DNA of 64,000 nucleotides from G963676205 sp964342525. Its GTDB lineage: Bacteria; Campylobacterota; Campylobacteria; Campylobacterales; Arcobacteraceae. The notes beneath the pieces were generated by a model. It was not told where the DNA came from, did not search any database, and worked only from the letters and a program-made list of their open reading frames with translations. Position 1 is the stretch's first letter; each line of letters opens with the position of its first letter. Both the position numbers and the translations under genes were made by a program. Shown in pieces: positions 8,365-16,205 of the stretch. Location: the NCBI GenBank assembly GCA_964342525.1, contig CAYFGQ010000011.1, positions 8,735 to 72,734 on the forward strand. Direction: 5' to 3'.

Positions 8365-8409
8365 GACGCGAATTCTAACTAAAATATTTTTAAGCTAAGC
8401 TTAATAATA

Positions 8410-9285
8410 TCAATCTATATATCTTTTTGTAAGATCAGAATAGTTTTCTATCCTTCTATCCCTCAAAAATGGCCACCATCTTCTTACATTTTCCCCATGG
8501 CTTAAATCTATATCACTATAGAGTATCTCTTCATCTTGGTGATCTGCATGGATTAAAAATTCTCCTTGAGAACCACAAACAAAAGAGTTACCCCAAAATC
8601 TTATACCATCCATTACTCCTGAACTATCCTTTTCAAATCCTACACGATTTACAGATATTACAGGCACTCCATTTGCTATAGCATGAGATCTTTGGATATT
8701 TATCCAAGCATCTAGTTGTCTTTGTTTCTCATCTTCAGCATCACTATCAAACCAACCAATAGCAGTAGGATATATAAGTATCTCCGCTCCAGCTAAAGCC
8801 ATAAGCCTAGCAGCTTCAGGGTACCATTGATCCCAACAAATTAAAACTCCAAGTTTCCCTACACTAGTCTGTATAGGTTTAAATCCCATATCTCCAGGAG
8901 TAAAATAGAATTTTTCATAAAATCCTGGGTCATCAGGGATATGCATCTTTCTATATTTTCCAGCCAATGAACCATCACTCTCAAATACATATGCTGTATT
9001 ATGATAAAGACCTGCACTTCTTTTTTCAAACAAAGAAGTTACTAAAACTACTCCATTGCTTTTAGCTACACTAGACCAGTATTTTATATCCTCATCAATA
9101 TCACAAGCATAATCAAAAAAATCAACATTTTCACTTTGACAAAAATACTCCGTTTGATGAAGTTCTTGAAGCACTACAAGTTTAACTCCGTTTGATGAGG
9201 CTTCATTTATTCTAGCTGTTGTGGCCTTTACTGTTTCATCTTTTGATCCATAAAACTTTTGTTGAATAAGTGCTGTTTTAATCAA
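8410..9285 (-). CDS. aguB: N-carbamoylputrescine amidase
   Basis: AguB hydrolyses N-carbamoylputrescine to putrescine, CO2 and ammonia, the last step from agmatine. It is a nitrilase-superfamily enzyme with the Glu-Lys-Cys triad visible as E41 (VLQELHQTEYF), K113 (KYRKMHIPDD) and C150 (VLICWDQWYPE). I choose the TTG at 9285, giving 291 residues starting MIKTALIQQKFYG, because AAGGAG sits 6 bases before it and family members begin here. A longer frame to 9333 would add a poor N-terminal extension. The start overlaps the stop of aguA by 8 bases, so the two form an operon. Confidence 0.93.
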   Translation of the reverse strand: MIKTALIQQKFYGSKDETVKATTARINEASSNGVKLVVLQELHQTEYFCQSENVDFFDYACDIDEDIKYWSSVAKSNGVVLVTSLFEKRSAGLYHNTAYVFESDGSLAGKYRKMHIPDDPGFYEKFYFTPGDMGFKPIQTSVGKLGVLICWDQWYPEAARLMALAGAEILIYPTAIGWFDSDAEDEKQRQLDAWINIQRSHAIANGVPVISVNRVGFEKDSSGVMDGIRFWGNSFVCGSQGEFLIHADHQDEEILYSDIDLSHGENVRRWWPFLRDRRIENYSDLTKRYID

Positions 9286-10264
9286 TTTGTACTCCTTTTG
9301 GATAATGCATAGTAAGACAATGTAAACTTCCATGTTGTCTTATAATTTTAGAACAACCAATTCCTATAATATCTCTATCAGGAAAATATTCTCTAAATAT
9401 ATCTAAGGCTTTTCCATCATTCTCATCATTATAAGTAGGAACTAAAACTGCTCCATTTATAATTAAAAAATTCACATATGATGCAGGTAATCTCTCCTCA
9501 TCAAAGTGTTGTTCTTTTATACTTGGCAAAGGGATTGAGTTATATCCAAAAGACTCAATCTGCTCTTTCATCTTTAAATACTCTTTATAGTGAGTTTTAT
9601 CCTCTTTATCAAAGGATTGATAAACTAGTGTATCATCATTTACAAATCTACAAAGCATATCAATATGTGAATCTGTATCATCCCCCTCTAAAAAACCATA
9701 TTCAAGCCATAAAACTTTTTCTATGCCTAGATACTCTTTTAACTTTTCTTCTATTTGCTCTTTAGAAAATTTTGGATTTCTATTTTCTTCTAAAAGACAA
9801 GCTGATGTAGTAAGAAGTACTTTTTTAGAGTTTACATCTATACTTCCACCCTCTAAGACAAAATCAAAAGAATCAATATTTTTAAATAACTGTTTAGATA
9901 TAGAATTATCTTTTGTGGCATCAAATTTATTTCCCCATCCATTAAAGATAAAATCAAGAGGTTTTACAACTCCATCTTTATTTTTAATAGTAATAGCTCC
10001 AAAATCCCTACACCACGTATCATCTGAATCTATTTGTTTGAAGATTATATTTTTGATATCTTTTATATTTTGGATATATTTTTCATCTTTATATAAAACT
10101 AGGCAGTTTTGATATTTTGAGATTGTTATGGCTATATTTTCAAATACTGGGATTATTTCATCGAGATATTCTGCCCAATCTGAATCCTCGTGGGGAAACA
10201 TCAATTGAACAAAAGATTGTTCCTCCCATTGAGCTGGGAGAGTAAAACCAGCGTAAGAGTTCAT
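9278..10264 (-). CDS. aguA: Agmatine deiminase
   Basis: AguA converts agmatine to N-carbamoylputrescine and ammonia, the substrate of the neighbouring AguB. The 328 residues carry the guanidine-modifying fold motifs: MFPHEDSDW near residues 23-31, DDTWCRDFGAI, EGGSIDVNSKKVLLTT, and the catalytic cysteine C316 in GSLHCLTMHYP. The N-terminus MNSYAGFTLPAQWEEQ is typical. Together with aguB it supplies putrescine from arginine-derived agmatine; no arginine decarboxylase is visible here. Confidence 0.94.
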   Translation of the reverse strand: MNSYAGFTLPAQWEEQSFVQLMFPHEDSDWAEYLDEIIPVFENIAITISKYQNCLVLYKDEKYIQNIKDIKNIIFKQIDSDDTWCRDFGAITIKNKDGVVKPLDFIFNGWGNKFDATKDNSISKQLFKNIDSFDFVLEGGSIDVNSKKVLLTTSACLLEENRNPKFSKEQIEEKLKEYLGIEKVLWLEYGFLEGDDTDSHIDMLCRFVNDDTLVYQSFDKEDKTHYKEYLKMKEQIESFGYNSIPLPSIKEQHFDEERLPASYVNFLIINGAVLVPTYNDENDGKALDIFREYFPDRDIIGIGCSKIIRQHGSLHCLTMHYPKGVQID

Positions 10265-10277
10265 ACTCTTAGGCTAG

Positions 10278-10613
10278 TTATTTATTACCAAATGGGTTCA
10301 TTCCGCCACCAAGGCCACCCATCATCATATTCATTGCGTTTTGTTTTTTAAACTCGTCACTTTGTTTTATAACATCGTTCATCGCTGATATTAATAAAAT
10401 TTGTAAAGAATCTTTATCATCCATTAATGACTCGTCAATTTGTAAATCTACCACTTCACTGTTTCCATTTACAGAGATAGAAACCATACCCCCACCAGCT
10501 TTAGAAGTAAATACCTTATCAGCATTTTCCTCTTTAGCTTTTTGAGCCATATCTTGAACTTGATTCATTACATCGTTCAAGTTTATTTTGCTTAAATCTA
10601 TTCCATCAAACAT
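10278..10613 (-). CDS. YbaB/EbfC-family nucleoid-associated protein
   Basis: This is a small DNA-binding nucleoid-associated protein of the YbaB/EbfC family. It reads as 111 residues from ATG 10613 (MFDGIDLSKINLNDVMNQ). A GTG six bases earlier is possible but less like the family. The helical N-terminus is followed by the beta core GGGMVSISVNGNSEVVDLQI, and the C-terminus has the glycine/methionine-rich tail common to the family. It overlaps the 3' end of panD by 8 bases and is therefore probably co-translated with it. It is not next to dnaX or recR here. Confidence 0.87.
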   Translation of the reverse strand: MFDGIDLSKINLNDVMNQVQDMAQKAKEENADKVFTSKAGGGMVSISVNGNSEVVDLQIDESLMDDKDSLQILLISAMNDVIKQSDEFKKQNAMNMMMGGLGGGMNPFGNK

Positions 10614-10989
10614 GATCACTACCCACTAATTCATTTGTGATTAAATCGATGTTATTTTCATCGTTTACAAGAACTACTGTTGGTAAATAGTTCTCTAACT
10701 CAGCTTCATTATATGAAGCATAAGCAATAACGATGATTTTATCACCTATTTCAACTTTTCTAGCAGCTGCACCATTTAAGCACATATCTTTGCTACCACG
10801 TTTCCCTTTAATAACGTAAGTTGAAAACCTCTCCCCATTGTTTATATTAACAATCTCAACTTTTTGACCAACTCTTAATTTAGAAGCGTCCATTAAGTCT
10901 TCATCAATTGTTATTGATCCTACATAGTTTAAGTTAGCATCAGTTACCGTAGCACGATGTATCTTACTATATAACATATCAAATGTCAT
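10606..10989 (-). CDS. panD: Aspartate 1-decarboxylase (pyruvoyl enzyme)
   Basis: PanD makes beta-alanine from aspartate for pantothenate and coenzyme A synthesis. The proenzyme has 127 residues. The self-cleavage site is the Gly24-Ser25 bond in LNYVGSITIDE, and Ser25 becomes the pyruvoyl group. KIHRATVT at 9-16 and NGAAARKVEIGDKIIVIAYA are further family motifs. The ATG at 10989 has AAGGA upstream. panB and panC are not in the window. Confidence 0.96.
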   Translation of the reverse strand: MTFDMLYSKIHRATVTDANLNYVGSITIDEDLMDASKLRVGQKVEIVNINNGERFSTYVIKGKRGSKDMCLNGAAARKVEIGDKIIVIAYASYNEAELENYLPTVVLVNDENNIDLITNELVGSDHV

Positions 10990-11010
10990 TATATTCCTTG
11001 TCCTTTTCTC

Positions 11011-11370
11011 TTAGCTAAGTGGTTGCGGATCCCCCCAGAACTGCTCTGGAACTAAGTATTCCTGTACAGGATTCCCACCTAAAATATGTTCATCTACTAT
11101 TTTATCAATTTTTTCCTTAGTTAATTGCACGTATAGATGATGACCTGGTTCTACCATCATAACTGGACCCAATTGACATCTTCCTAAACAACTAGTTCTA
11201 ATAGGCTGAACAGGTCCCATTAATCCCTTTTGCATCATAGATGAAGCTAAGTGATTAAATAAGTCTTGTGTATCTGGAGTCACACAACTAGGCTTTGGCA
11301 TACCTGGAGGTGCACTTTGTTCACATTTAAATACATAAAACGTAGGTTGTGGTATTGCTGGCATTTCCAT
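11011..11370 (-). CDS. Thioredoxin-like [2Fe-2S] ferredoxin
   Basis: This is a small iron-sulfur protein of the thioredoxin-like ferredoxin family (related to NuoE and Aquifex [2Fe-2S] ferredoxin), 119 residues. Four cysteines fit the cluster pattern: C16 and C29 (KCEQ...PKPSC), then C61 and C65 (TSCLGRCQLGP). The segment YVQLTKEKIDKIVDEHI is also typical. It probably carries electrons in the cytoplasm; the partner is unknown. The strong ribosome binding site AAGGG precedes the ATG. It sits upstream of panD with a 21-base gap. Confidence 0.85.
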   Translation of the reverse strand: MEMPAIPQPTFYVFKCEQSAPPGMPKPSCVTPDTQDLFNHLASSMMQKGLMGPVQPIRTSCLGRCQLGPVMMVEPGHHLYVQLTKEKIDKIVDEHILGGNPVQEYLVPEQFWGDPQPLS

Positions 11371-11496
11371 TTTTTTCCCTTAATATCAAATTTTTAAAGT
11401 GTTACTATACACTTTTTATTCCTAAATAAGATATTTTTTGCGGGATTCTATATAAACTATATTTAAACTTAAATAAAAAAAATTTATTAGCTAGAT

Positions 11497-12210
11497 TTAT
11501 AGAATAATTATCAATATCAAATGTAATAATATAATCTCAACTACTTCTATTGTAAAGCCCGTAGTATCGCCATTTATAAATCCAATTCTTTTTTGAATTC
11601 TTTTTATTATTTTTAAAACTATTAACTTTAAAGGAAATAAAAAAATATCTACAAGATATAAGTTTTTCTTAACTTTCTTCATTGAAACTAAAAAACTACT
11701 CTTTTCATGAATATCAAGTTCAAGTATAAAATATAAAGAAAACCTACTAAAAATTAAAGCTATAAATATCCCTAAATATGCTTCTAAGTAAAATAGATAA
11801 GTTAAAACTGCTACCTTTATTAAAACTATACAAAAAGTAGCTATTGCACCAACTGCACCTATTTGGGGCTCTTTCATAATCTCATATATATTTTTACCAG
11901 AATATGAAGCATACCAACCATCTATAGTATCAGCCACAGCCTCTAAATGTAAAAATCCATATAAAAAAAGGTACATTATAGAGATCAAAAAAGCGCTATA
12001 TAAACTTGGGAAAAATAGATTTAAAACTAAAAATCCAAAAATTGATACAAGTGCAAGTAAAGCACCAGTGAAAGGAAGTCCATATATCACTCCCCTATAA
12101 AACTTATCATCTACTTCAAACTTTTTTAAACGTAAAGGTAAAACTGAAAAATATGATATGGCAAAAATAATACCATTTAAAAAACTATTTGATCTGGCTT
12201 TCAATTCCAT
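11497..12210 (-). CDS. cobS: Adenosylcobinamide-GDP ribazoletransferase (cobalamin synthase)
   Basis: CobS joins adenosylcobinamide-GDP with alpha-ribazole (phosphate) to give adenosylcobalamin (phosphate) in the inner membrane. The 237 residues are mostly hydrophobic, with about six helices and the family motif LEAVADTIDGWYAS at about residues 87-101. FAISYFSVLPL near the N-terminus and the late segment FINGDTTGFTIEVVEI are also typical. The start overlaps the end of cobU by 26 bases, which supports an operon for nucleotide-loop assembly. cobT and cobC are not seen nearby. Confidence 0.9.
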   Translation of the reverse strand: MELKARSNSFLNGIIFAISYFSVLPLRLKKFEVDDKFYRGVIYGLPFTGALLALVSIFGFLVLNLFFPSLYSAFLISIMYLFLYGFLHLEAVADTIDGWYASYSGKNIYEIMKEPQIGAVGAIATFCIVLIKVAVLTYLFYLEAYLGIFIALIFSRFSLYFILELDIHEKSSFLVSMKKVKKNLYLVDIFLFPLKLIVLKIIKRIQKRIGFINGDTTGFTIEVVEIILLHLILIIIL

Positions 12211-12679
12211 AATCTACTTTTATAACCTCATCACAATATTTAGCAACTATCCCACCTACAATACCTGTAAGGTCTACAAACTTTCTAGTCTCTTTTTCAA
12301 AAGGGATCACCCCTTGTCCCACATCGTTTAATACAAATACTATATTTGCATCACTTTTTAAAATCTTTTTTATCTTTTTTTCTATTTTATTTGTATCAAA
12401 TTCCATATAATTAAAAATCCACATGGAAAGACAATCAATAAGATATGTTTTATCATCTTCTAAAATTTTATGCAGATCATAACTAGCCTCAAGGGTCTCA
12501 AATTTATCTAATCTATCATTTTTATGTTTATCTATTCTTTTTTGCATCTCTTTATCATTATATGAGTTTTGATAAGTTGCAATATAAATAGGCTTTTGTT
12601 TTTTTGATAATTTAATAGCTTTCTTTTCTGCTAAAGAGCTTTTACCACTCTTCTGTCCACCAATATATAATACTTTCAT
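12185..12679 (-). CDS. cobU: Adenosylcobinamide kinase / adenosylcobinamide-phosphate guanylyltransferase
   Basis: CobU (CobP) phosphorylates adenosylcobinamide and transfers GMP to it, preparing the substrate of CobS. The 164 residues contain the P-loop GGQKSGKSS (7-15), an IATYQNSYNDKEM segment corresponding to the usual IATA.. region, and VLNDVGQGVIPFEKETRKF near the C-terminus. It heads the minus-strand cobUS pair and diverges from the repeat-protein gene at 12776. Confidence 0.9.
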   Translation of the reverse strand: MKVLYIGGQKSGKSSLAEKKAIKLSKKQKPIYIATYQNSYNDKEMQKRIDKHKNDRLDKFETLEASYDLHKILEDDKTYLIDCLSMWIFNYMEFDTNKIEKKIKKILKSDANIVFVLNDVGQGVIPFEKETRKFVDLTGIVGGIVAKYCDEVIKVDYGIESQIK

Positions 12680-12698
12680 AGGAGTATTGTATCAAAAA

Positions 12699-12704
12699 AT
12701 TATA
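12699..12704 (-). promoter_or_regulatory. Candidate -10 box for cobUS
   Basis: TATAAT read on the minus strand, 19 bases upstream of the cobU ATG. The surrounding DNA is too AT-rich to define a -35. It would fire away from the divergent promoter at 12747. Confidence 0.4.
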
Positions 12705-12746
12705 AAACTATTTTTCATGGTGACACAAAGATTACATATAAAGTGG

Positions 12747-12752
12747 TATAAT
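12747..12752 (+). promoter_or_regulatory. Candidate -10 box for the first repeat-protein cassette
   Basis: TATAAT in the context GTGGTATAATCCC, 23 bases before the TTG start at 12776. AAAGGA at 12765-12770 is the ribosome binding site. A very similar arrangement (TATAAT plus TTG start) precedes the second cassette at 16168. Confidence 0.55.
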
Positions 12753-12775
12753 CCCATCAAATCAAAAGGAAACAT

Positions 12776-13888
12776 TTGAATAAGCTTTTATATATTTTTC
12801 TACTATTTTGTATACAACTATTTGCTGGACCATTTACTTTTACAGGGGAATCAACAGGACAAACTACAGATTTTACCTATAAAAAAACAACTAGACCAAC
12901 TAGTGATACCCTTATAAGATTTTCAAAAGAATCAGCTAGAGTTTCAGATGCTACAACTCAAAACACAAGAAAATATTTTACAGAACCAACTTCAAGATTA
13001 AGTAAAAACTCTACAAAAGTTACAAAACCCTCTACTGAAAAATCCATAAGGATTACAGAAAATTCAATTAAAAACAGCTCTAAAATATCTAAAAATAGTA
13101 GTAAATTAACCAGACCAAGTACAGAAGCTTCTAGTAAACTTAGTAAAAACTCCTCAAAGTATACTAAACCTTCCTTACAAAAAACAACAAAAGTTACTGA
13201 CAATACAACAAGAAATAGTGCCGAACTTACAAAAGAAACCACAGAATTTACAGCTGATTCATCAAAAAGAACCTCTAAAGCGACCACAAAACTAACAGAT
13301 AATACCACTGAAGCCACTAAACCTTCATTTAAATATAGCACAAGAGTTACGGATAATACAACAGAGGCTACAAAACCTTCTTCTAAATACACAACAAGAG
13401 TTACAGATAATTCAACCCAAGCAACTAAGCCATCCTCAAAATATACAACGAGAGTATCAGATAATAGTACTGAGGCTACAAAACCCTCTTTTAAATATAC
13501 TAGTAAAGTAAGTGGTAGAACCAGTAGAAAAACTGCTGAGATATCAGAAAGTACTTCAAGGGCAACATCAAAAGGATCTACATACGTAACAAACTTTTCA
13601 AAAAATAGTAGTAGAGTATTGGATATGACCCTAGGAAAAACAACACAACTTACATGGAAAGATTTTCAAGCTTTAAATATAGACCCGGATACGGCAGATC
13701 AACTTATACGAGATAGTTACGCCCTTAATGGAGATATCTTAGAGATATTTGCAACATCATTAGAGATTCCTAAAGAAGTATTAGCAAAAGCAGTTATAAG
13801 TTCAATGCCAAAAGATGCTTCAAGGGATCAACTAAAAAAAACATTTTCCTTTGTAATACCAGAACTAAAACGTATCTATAAAATATAA
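12776..13888 (+). CDS. Secreted Ser/Thr/Lys-rich repeat protein, cassette copy 1
   Basis: I do not recognise a named family. The 370 residues begin with a signal peptide (cleavage likely after LFA, residue 17) and the motif GPFTFTGESTGQTTDFTYKK, shared with the protein at 16206. Residues about 40-285 are low-complexity Ser/Thr/Lys/Asn sequence with degenerate 7-residue and local 18-residue repeats. The last 85 residues form a distinct domain (LTWKDFQALNIDPDTADQLI through ELKRIYKI) that is also conserved in the second copy. The start is TTG with AAAGGA upstream. The DUF4105-like gene follows after 4 bases, and the gene pair is duplicated immediately downstream. Export to the periplasm or surface is likely; the function is unknown. 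Confidence 0.8.
   Translation: MNKLLYIFLLFCIQLFAGPFTFTGESTGQTTDFTYKKTTRPTSDTLIRFSKESARVSDATTQNTRKYFTEPTSRLSKNSTKVTKPSTEKSIRITENSIKNSSKISKNSSKLTRPSTEASSKLSKNSSKYTKPSLQKTTKVTDNTTRNSAELTKETTEFTADSSKRTSKATTKLTDNTTEATKPSFKYSTRVTDNTTEATKPSSKYTTRVTDNSTQATKPSSKYTTRVSDNSTEATKPSFKYTSKVSGRTSRKTAEISESTSRATSKGSTYVTNFSKNSSRVLDMTLGKTTQLTWKDFQALNIDPDTADQLIRDSYALNGDILEIFATSLEIPKEVLAKAVISSMPKDASRDQLKKTFSFVIPELKRIYKI
13319..13516 (+). repeat. 18-residue (54-base) tandem repeats in copy-1 repeat protein
   Basis: Three full units and a partial fourth of KPSxKYxTRVxDNxTxAT, each 54 bases, cover residues 182-247. They diverge more at DNA level than the 144-base units of the second copy, so they are older or under less homogenisation. 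The flanking sequence has looser 7-residue spacing of Ser/Thr. Confidence 0.85.
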
Positions 13889-13892
13889 AACT

Positions 13893-16124
13893 ATGCGTAT
13901 TTTTATAATCTTTTTACTTTTTATCCATAATCTATTTGCCATAGATTTTTCACTAAAAGGTGAAGAGTTATACAAAGAGTTAAAAAACTATGATAAAAAA
14001 TATAAAATCTCTCAAAAAAAAGAGTGGAGAGAGATAAGTGGTTGGTACCTTTGGCTTTTTGGATATAGTGCAAACAATCAAGATCTAAGAGGATATGCTT
14101 CACCTAAAGGATTAGATAATCCATCAGAAGATTTTATAGATTTTGCTATGGAGTATATCCATCCAAAAGTAACCACCATACAAAATTCTATAAAATGTAG
14201 AACATCAAGAAAATATGCTTTTATGAAAAAAACCTTTAAAGATTTTAGATCACCCCTAGAGCAAGAAAATATTATCTGTGATAAAGTAGATGAGGGATTT
14301 TTAAATGATCTTATTTTTACCAGTCCCATAAATGGTAAACCTATAGATTTTGGGAAAATAAATGAAGATACAGTAGAGGGATTTGAATTACTTTATGCAA
14401 CCCCGGGAACGGGGGATGCTTCAGAGATTGCAGGTCATCTTCTTTTAAGGGTAAAACTAAACAATAATCCCTTAGCAAAAAAACTACATATACAAAATCC
14501 CCATGATATTGTAGTCTCCTTTTTAGCAAATACAAGGGATAAAGATGAAGTATATAAAGAGCCAAAAGCACAAAAAGAGTGTAAAAGTAATTTTTTTAAC
14601 ATAGTAGATAACAATAGTGATTTTAATGCTATAAGATCAATCTACCAATCCATAAAAGGTTTAGCAGGTGGTTTTTTAACTATGATGGATAGACAAACCT
14701 TAGCCCAAAGTGTGAAACACTATACAGTTGAAGAGGATAGAAATCTTCTTAGATTTGAACTTATATTAACAAAAGAGCAAAAAAAGAGTTTAATAGATCA
14801 CCTATTTAATACTAAAAAAAACTACAATGCAAGATACTATTTTTTCACTCAAAACTGTGCTTCTGTTTTAGTTAAAATCATAGGAGAAGGGATAAAAGTA
14901 AAAGAGATATCAAAGTTTGAACCAATAACTTCACCACCCAATACCCTTGTGGCACTATTTACAAAACTAGGACTTGCAAAACCAGTTTATCCATCTTTTT
15001 ATAGCTATAGAAAAAAAGCCTTTATGGCTCAAGATACAATTAAAGAGTATTATGAAAAGCTACAAAAAAAACATACAAACTATAACTGGCCAAATATATC
15101 TTTACTTCTAAATAAGGATATAGAAGATAGAGTACTTTTCATAAAAAAACTAAATTCATTTTATGAAAAATATCAAAAATTTGAAGATGAACTATATAAA
15201 TTAAGCACCCTTATTCAAAATGCAGAGATGGCTTTTGAACATAAAAATTTAGTATGTGAAAACTACACCTCAAAACTAACCACCCAAACAAGAATCTTTC
15301 AAGATAAACTATTCAAATACATAAAAAACCCTAGTATAAAAGTAGATTCCACTATAAATAAAAAATATAAAGCCTTTGAAAAATTTGAATACAATAACGG
15401 AGAGAGCCATACAAATCTTTTAAGTTTTGGGATAGGTTATGGAGAAAACAACAATAAAAAAATCTTACATCTTGAAGGCTCGGTGGTAAAACAAGAGATG
15501 GGTTCCTTATCAAATATAGCTATGCAAAGAGGAAACTCAGTAAGATTAGGAACCATAGATATAACCCTTTTAGAAGATGATAAAGTAGCCAATTGGGAAT
15601 TTACGGCCTTAAATATCAAAAAACTAAAAGAGAGACTAGATACTATTCCTAGTTATTTCTCTTACTCTGGTGAGTTTGGTTTAGGATTAAATGTACTTGA
15701 TTATAGGGGTAACCACTCTTTAAATTACAAAGAAGGGAGTATCATAGGAGGGGAATTACTTTTTAATATGATATCTTCAAAAAGTCAAGAAGATTATATA
15801 TTTATCTCTTTAGGATCTCAAGTAGCTTATCAAAAATATAAAGAGATAAGTAATATAGGTCTTACTTTTCCAATATATCTTCAAAATATGTTTAGCTTTG
15901 GTGAAAAAAGGAAACTCCAATGGCAAACAAAACTATCCTATTCAAAGGCTATAAAAGAAAAAATGGATAGCAGAAAAAACTTTGTAAGTGAGCTAAGATA
16001 TAAACTACCTTTTAGCACAGATGCACAATATTTAGCAAAACTAAAATACGAAAAACAATTTAAATCAAAAAACCTACTAGGAGATAAAACTTTTTGGTTA
16101 GGTCTTGAAGTAAATAACTGGTAA
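13893..16124 (+). CDS. DUF4105-like periplasmic/outer-membrane protein, cassette copy 1
   Basis: This is a 743-residue exported protein (signal peptide about 1-16, cleavage after LFA). The first half resembles DUF4105, a papain/NlpC-like family related to the periplasmic domain of Lnb lipoprotein N-acyltransferase. It has the His motif EIAGHLLLRVKL (H182) and the Cys motif YYFFTQNCASVLV (C322), a plausible catalytic pair. From about residue 500 onward, alternating beta strands lead to a terminal aromatic (LGLEVNNW), as in outer-membrane barrels. It follows the repeat-protein gene by 4 bases. A full-length homologue lies at 18590. Acyltransferase, peptidase or surface-assembly roles are all possible; the barrel and enzyme activity are inferred. 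Confidence 0.78.
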   Translation: MRIFIIFLLFIHNLFAIDFSLKGEELYKELKNYDKKYKISQKKEWREISGWYLWLFGYSANNQDLRGYASPKGLDNPSEDFIDFAMEYIHPKVTTIQNSIKCRTSRKYAFMKKTFKDFRSPLEQENIICDKVDEGFLNDLIFTSPINGKPIDFGKINEDTVEGFELLYATPGTGDASEIAGHLLLRVKLNNNPLAKKLHIQNPHDIVVSFLANTRDKDEVYKEPKAQKECKSNFFNIVDNNSDFNAIRSIYQSIKGLAGGFLTMMDRQTLAQSVKHYTVEEDRNLLRFELILTKEQKKSLIDHLFNTKKNYNARYYFFTQNCASVLVKIIGEGIKVKEISKFEPITSPPNTLVALFTKLGLAKPVYPSFYSYRKKAFMAQDTIKEYYEKLQKKHTNYNWPNISLLLNKDIEDRVLFIKKLNSFYEKYQKFEDELYKLSTLIQNAEMAFEHKNLVCENYTSKLTTQTRIFQDKLFKYIKNPSIKVDSTINKKYKAFEKFEYNNGESHTNLLSFGIGYGENNNKKILHLEGSVVKQEMGSLSNIAMQRGNSVRLGTIDITLLEDDKVANWEFTALNIKKLKERLDTIPSYFSYSGEFGLGLNVLDYRGNHSLNYKEGSIIGGELLFNMISSKSQEDYIFISLGSQVAYQKYKEISNIGLTFPIYLQNMFSFGEKRKLQWQTKLSYSKAIKEKMDSRKNFVSELRYKLPFSTDAQYLAKLKYEKQFKSKNLLGDKTFWLGLEVNNW

Positions 16125-16162
16125 AATCCCTTTTCATTTTACTACACAAAAATGACGGGATT
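16125..16162. repeat. Imperfect inverted repeat between the two cassettes
   Basis: AATCCC (16125-16130) pairs with GGGATT (16157-16162), and TCATTTT (16134-16140) pairs with AAAATGA (16149-16155), with a small internal bulge and an 8-base loop. It starts right after the stop of the first DUF4105-like gene and ends 5 bases before the TATAAT of the second cassette. It lacks a T-run on the plus strand, so it may be a weak terminator or an operator. Confidence 0.5.
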
Positions 16163-16167
16163 AGTGA

Positions 16168-16173
16168 TATAAT
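16168..16173 (+). promoter_or_regulatory. Candidate -10 box for the second repeat-protein cassette
   Basis: TATAAT in the context GTGATATAATCTG, 32 bases before the TTG start at 16206; AAGAGG follows as the ribosome binding site. It suggests the second cassette can be transcribed independently of the first. Confidence 0.5.
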
Positions 16174-16205
16174 CTGTGTTTTAATAAATAAGAGGCTTTC
16201 ATAAT

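Noticed and set aside
9286..9333. N-terminal extension of aguB to ATG 9333
   Set aside because: AAGGAG lies just before the TTG at 9285 and family members begin there; the extension lies inside aguA in another frame.
12958..13392. Long antisense frame within the copy-1 repeat protein
   Set aside because: It arises from the biased Ser/Thr/Lys codons of the sense gene; no ribosome binding site and no recognisable protein features.
16125..16162. Inverted repeat as a rho-independent terminator
   Set aside because: It lacks a T-run after the stem on the coding strand and runs straight into a TATAAT; kept only as an inverted repeat.
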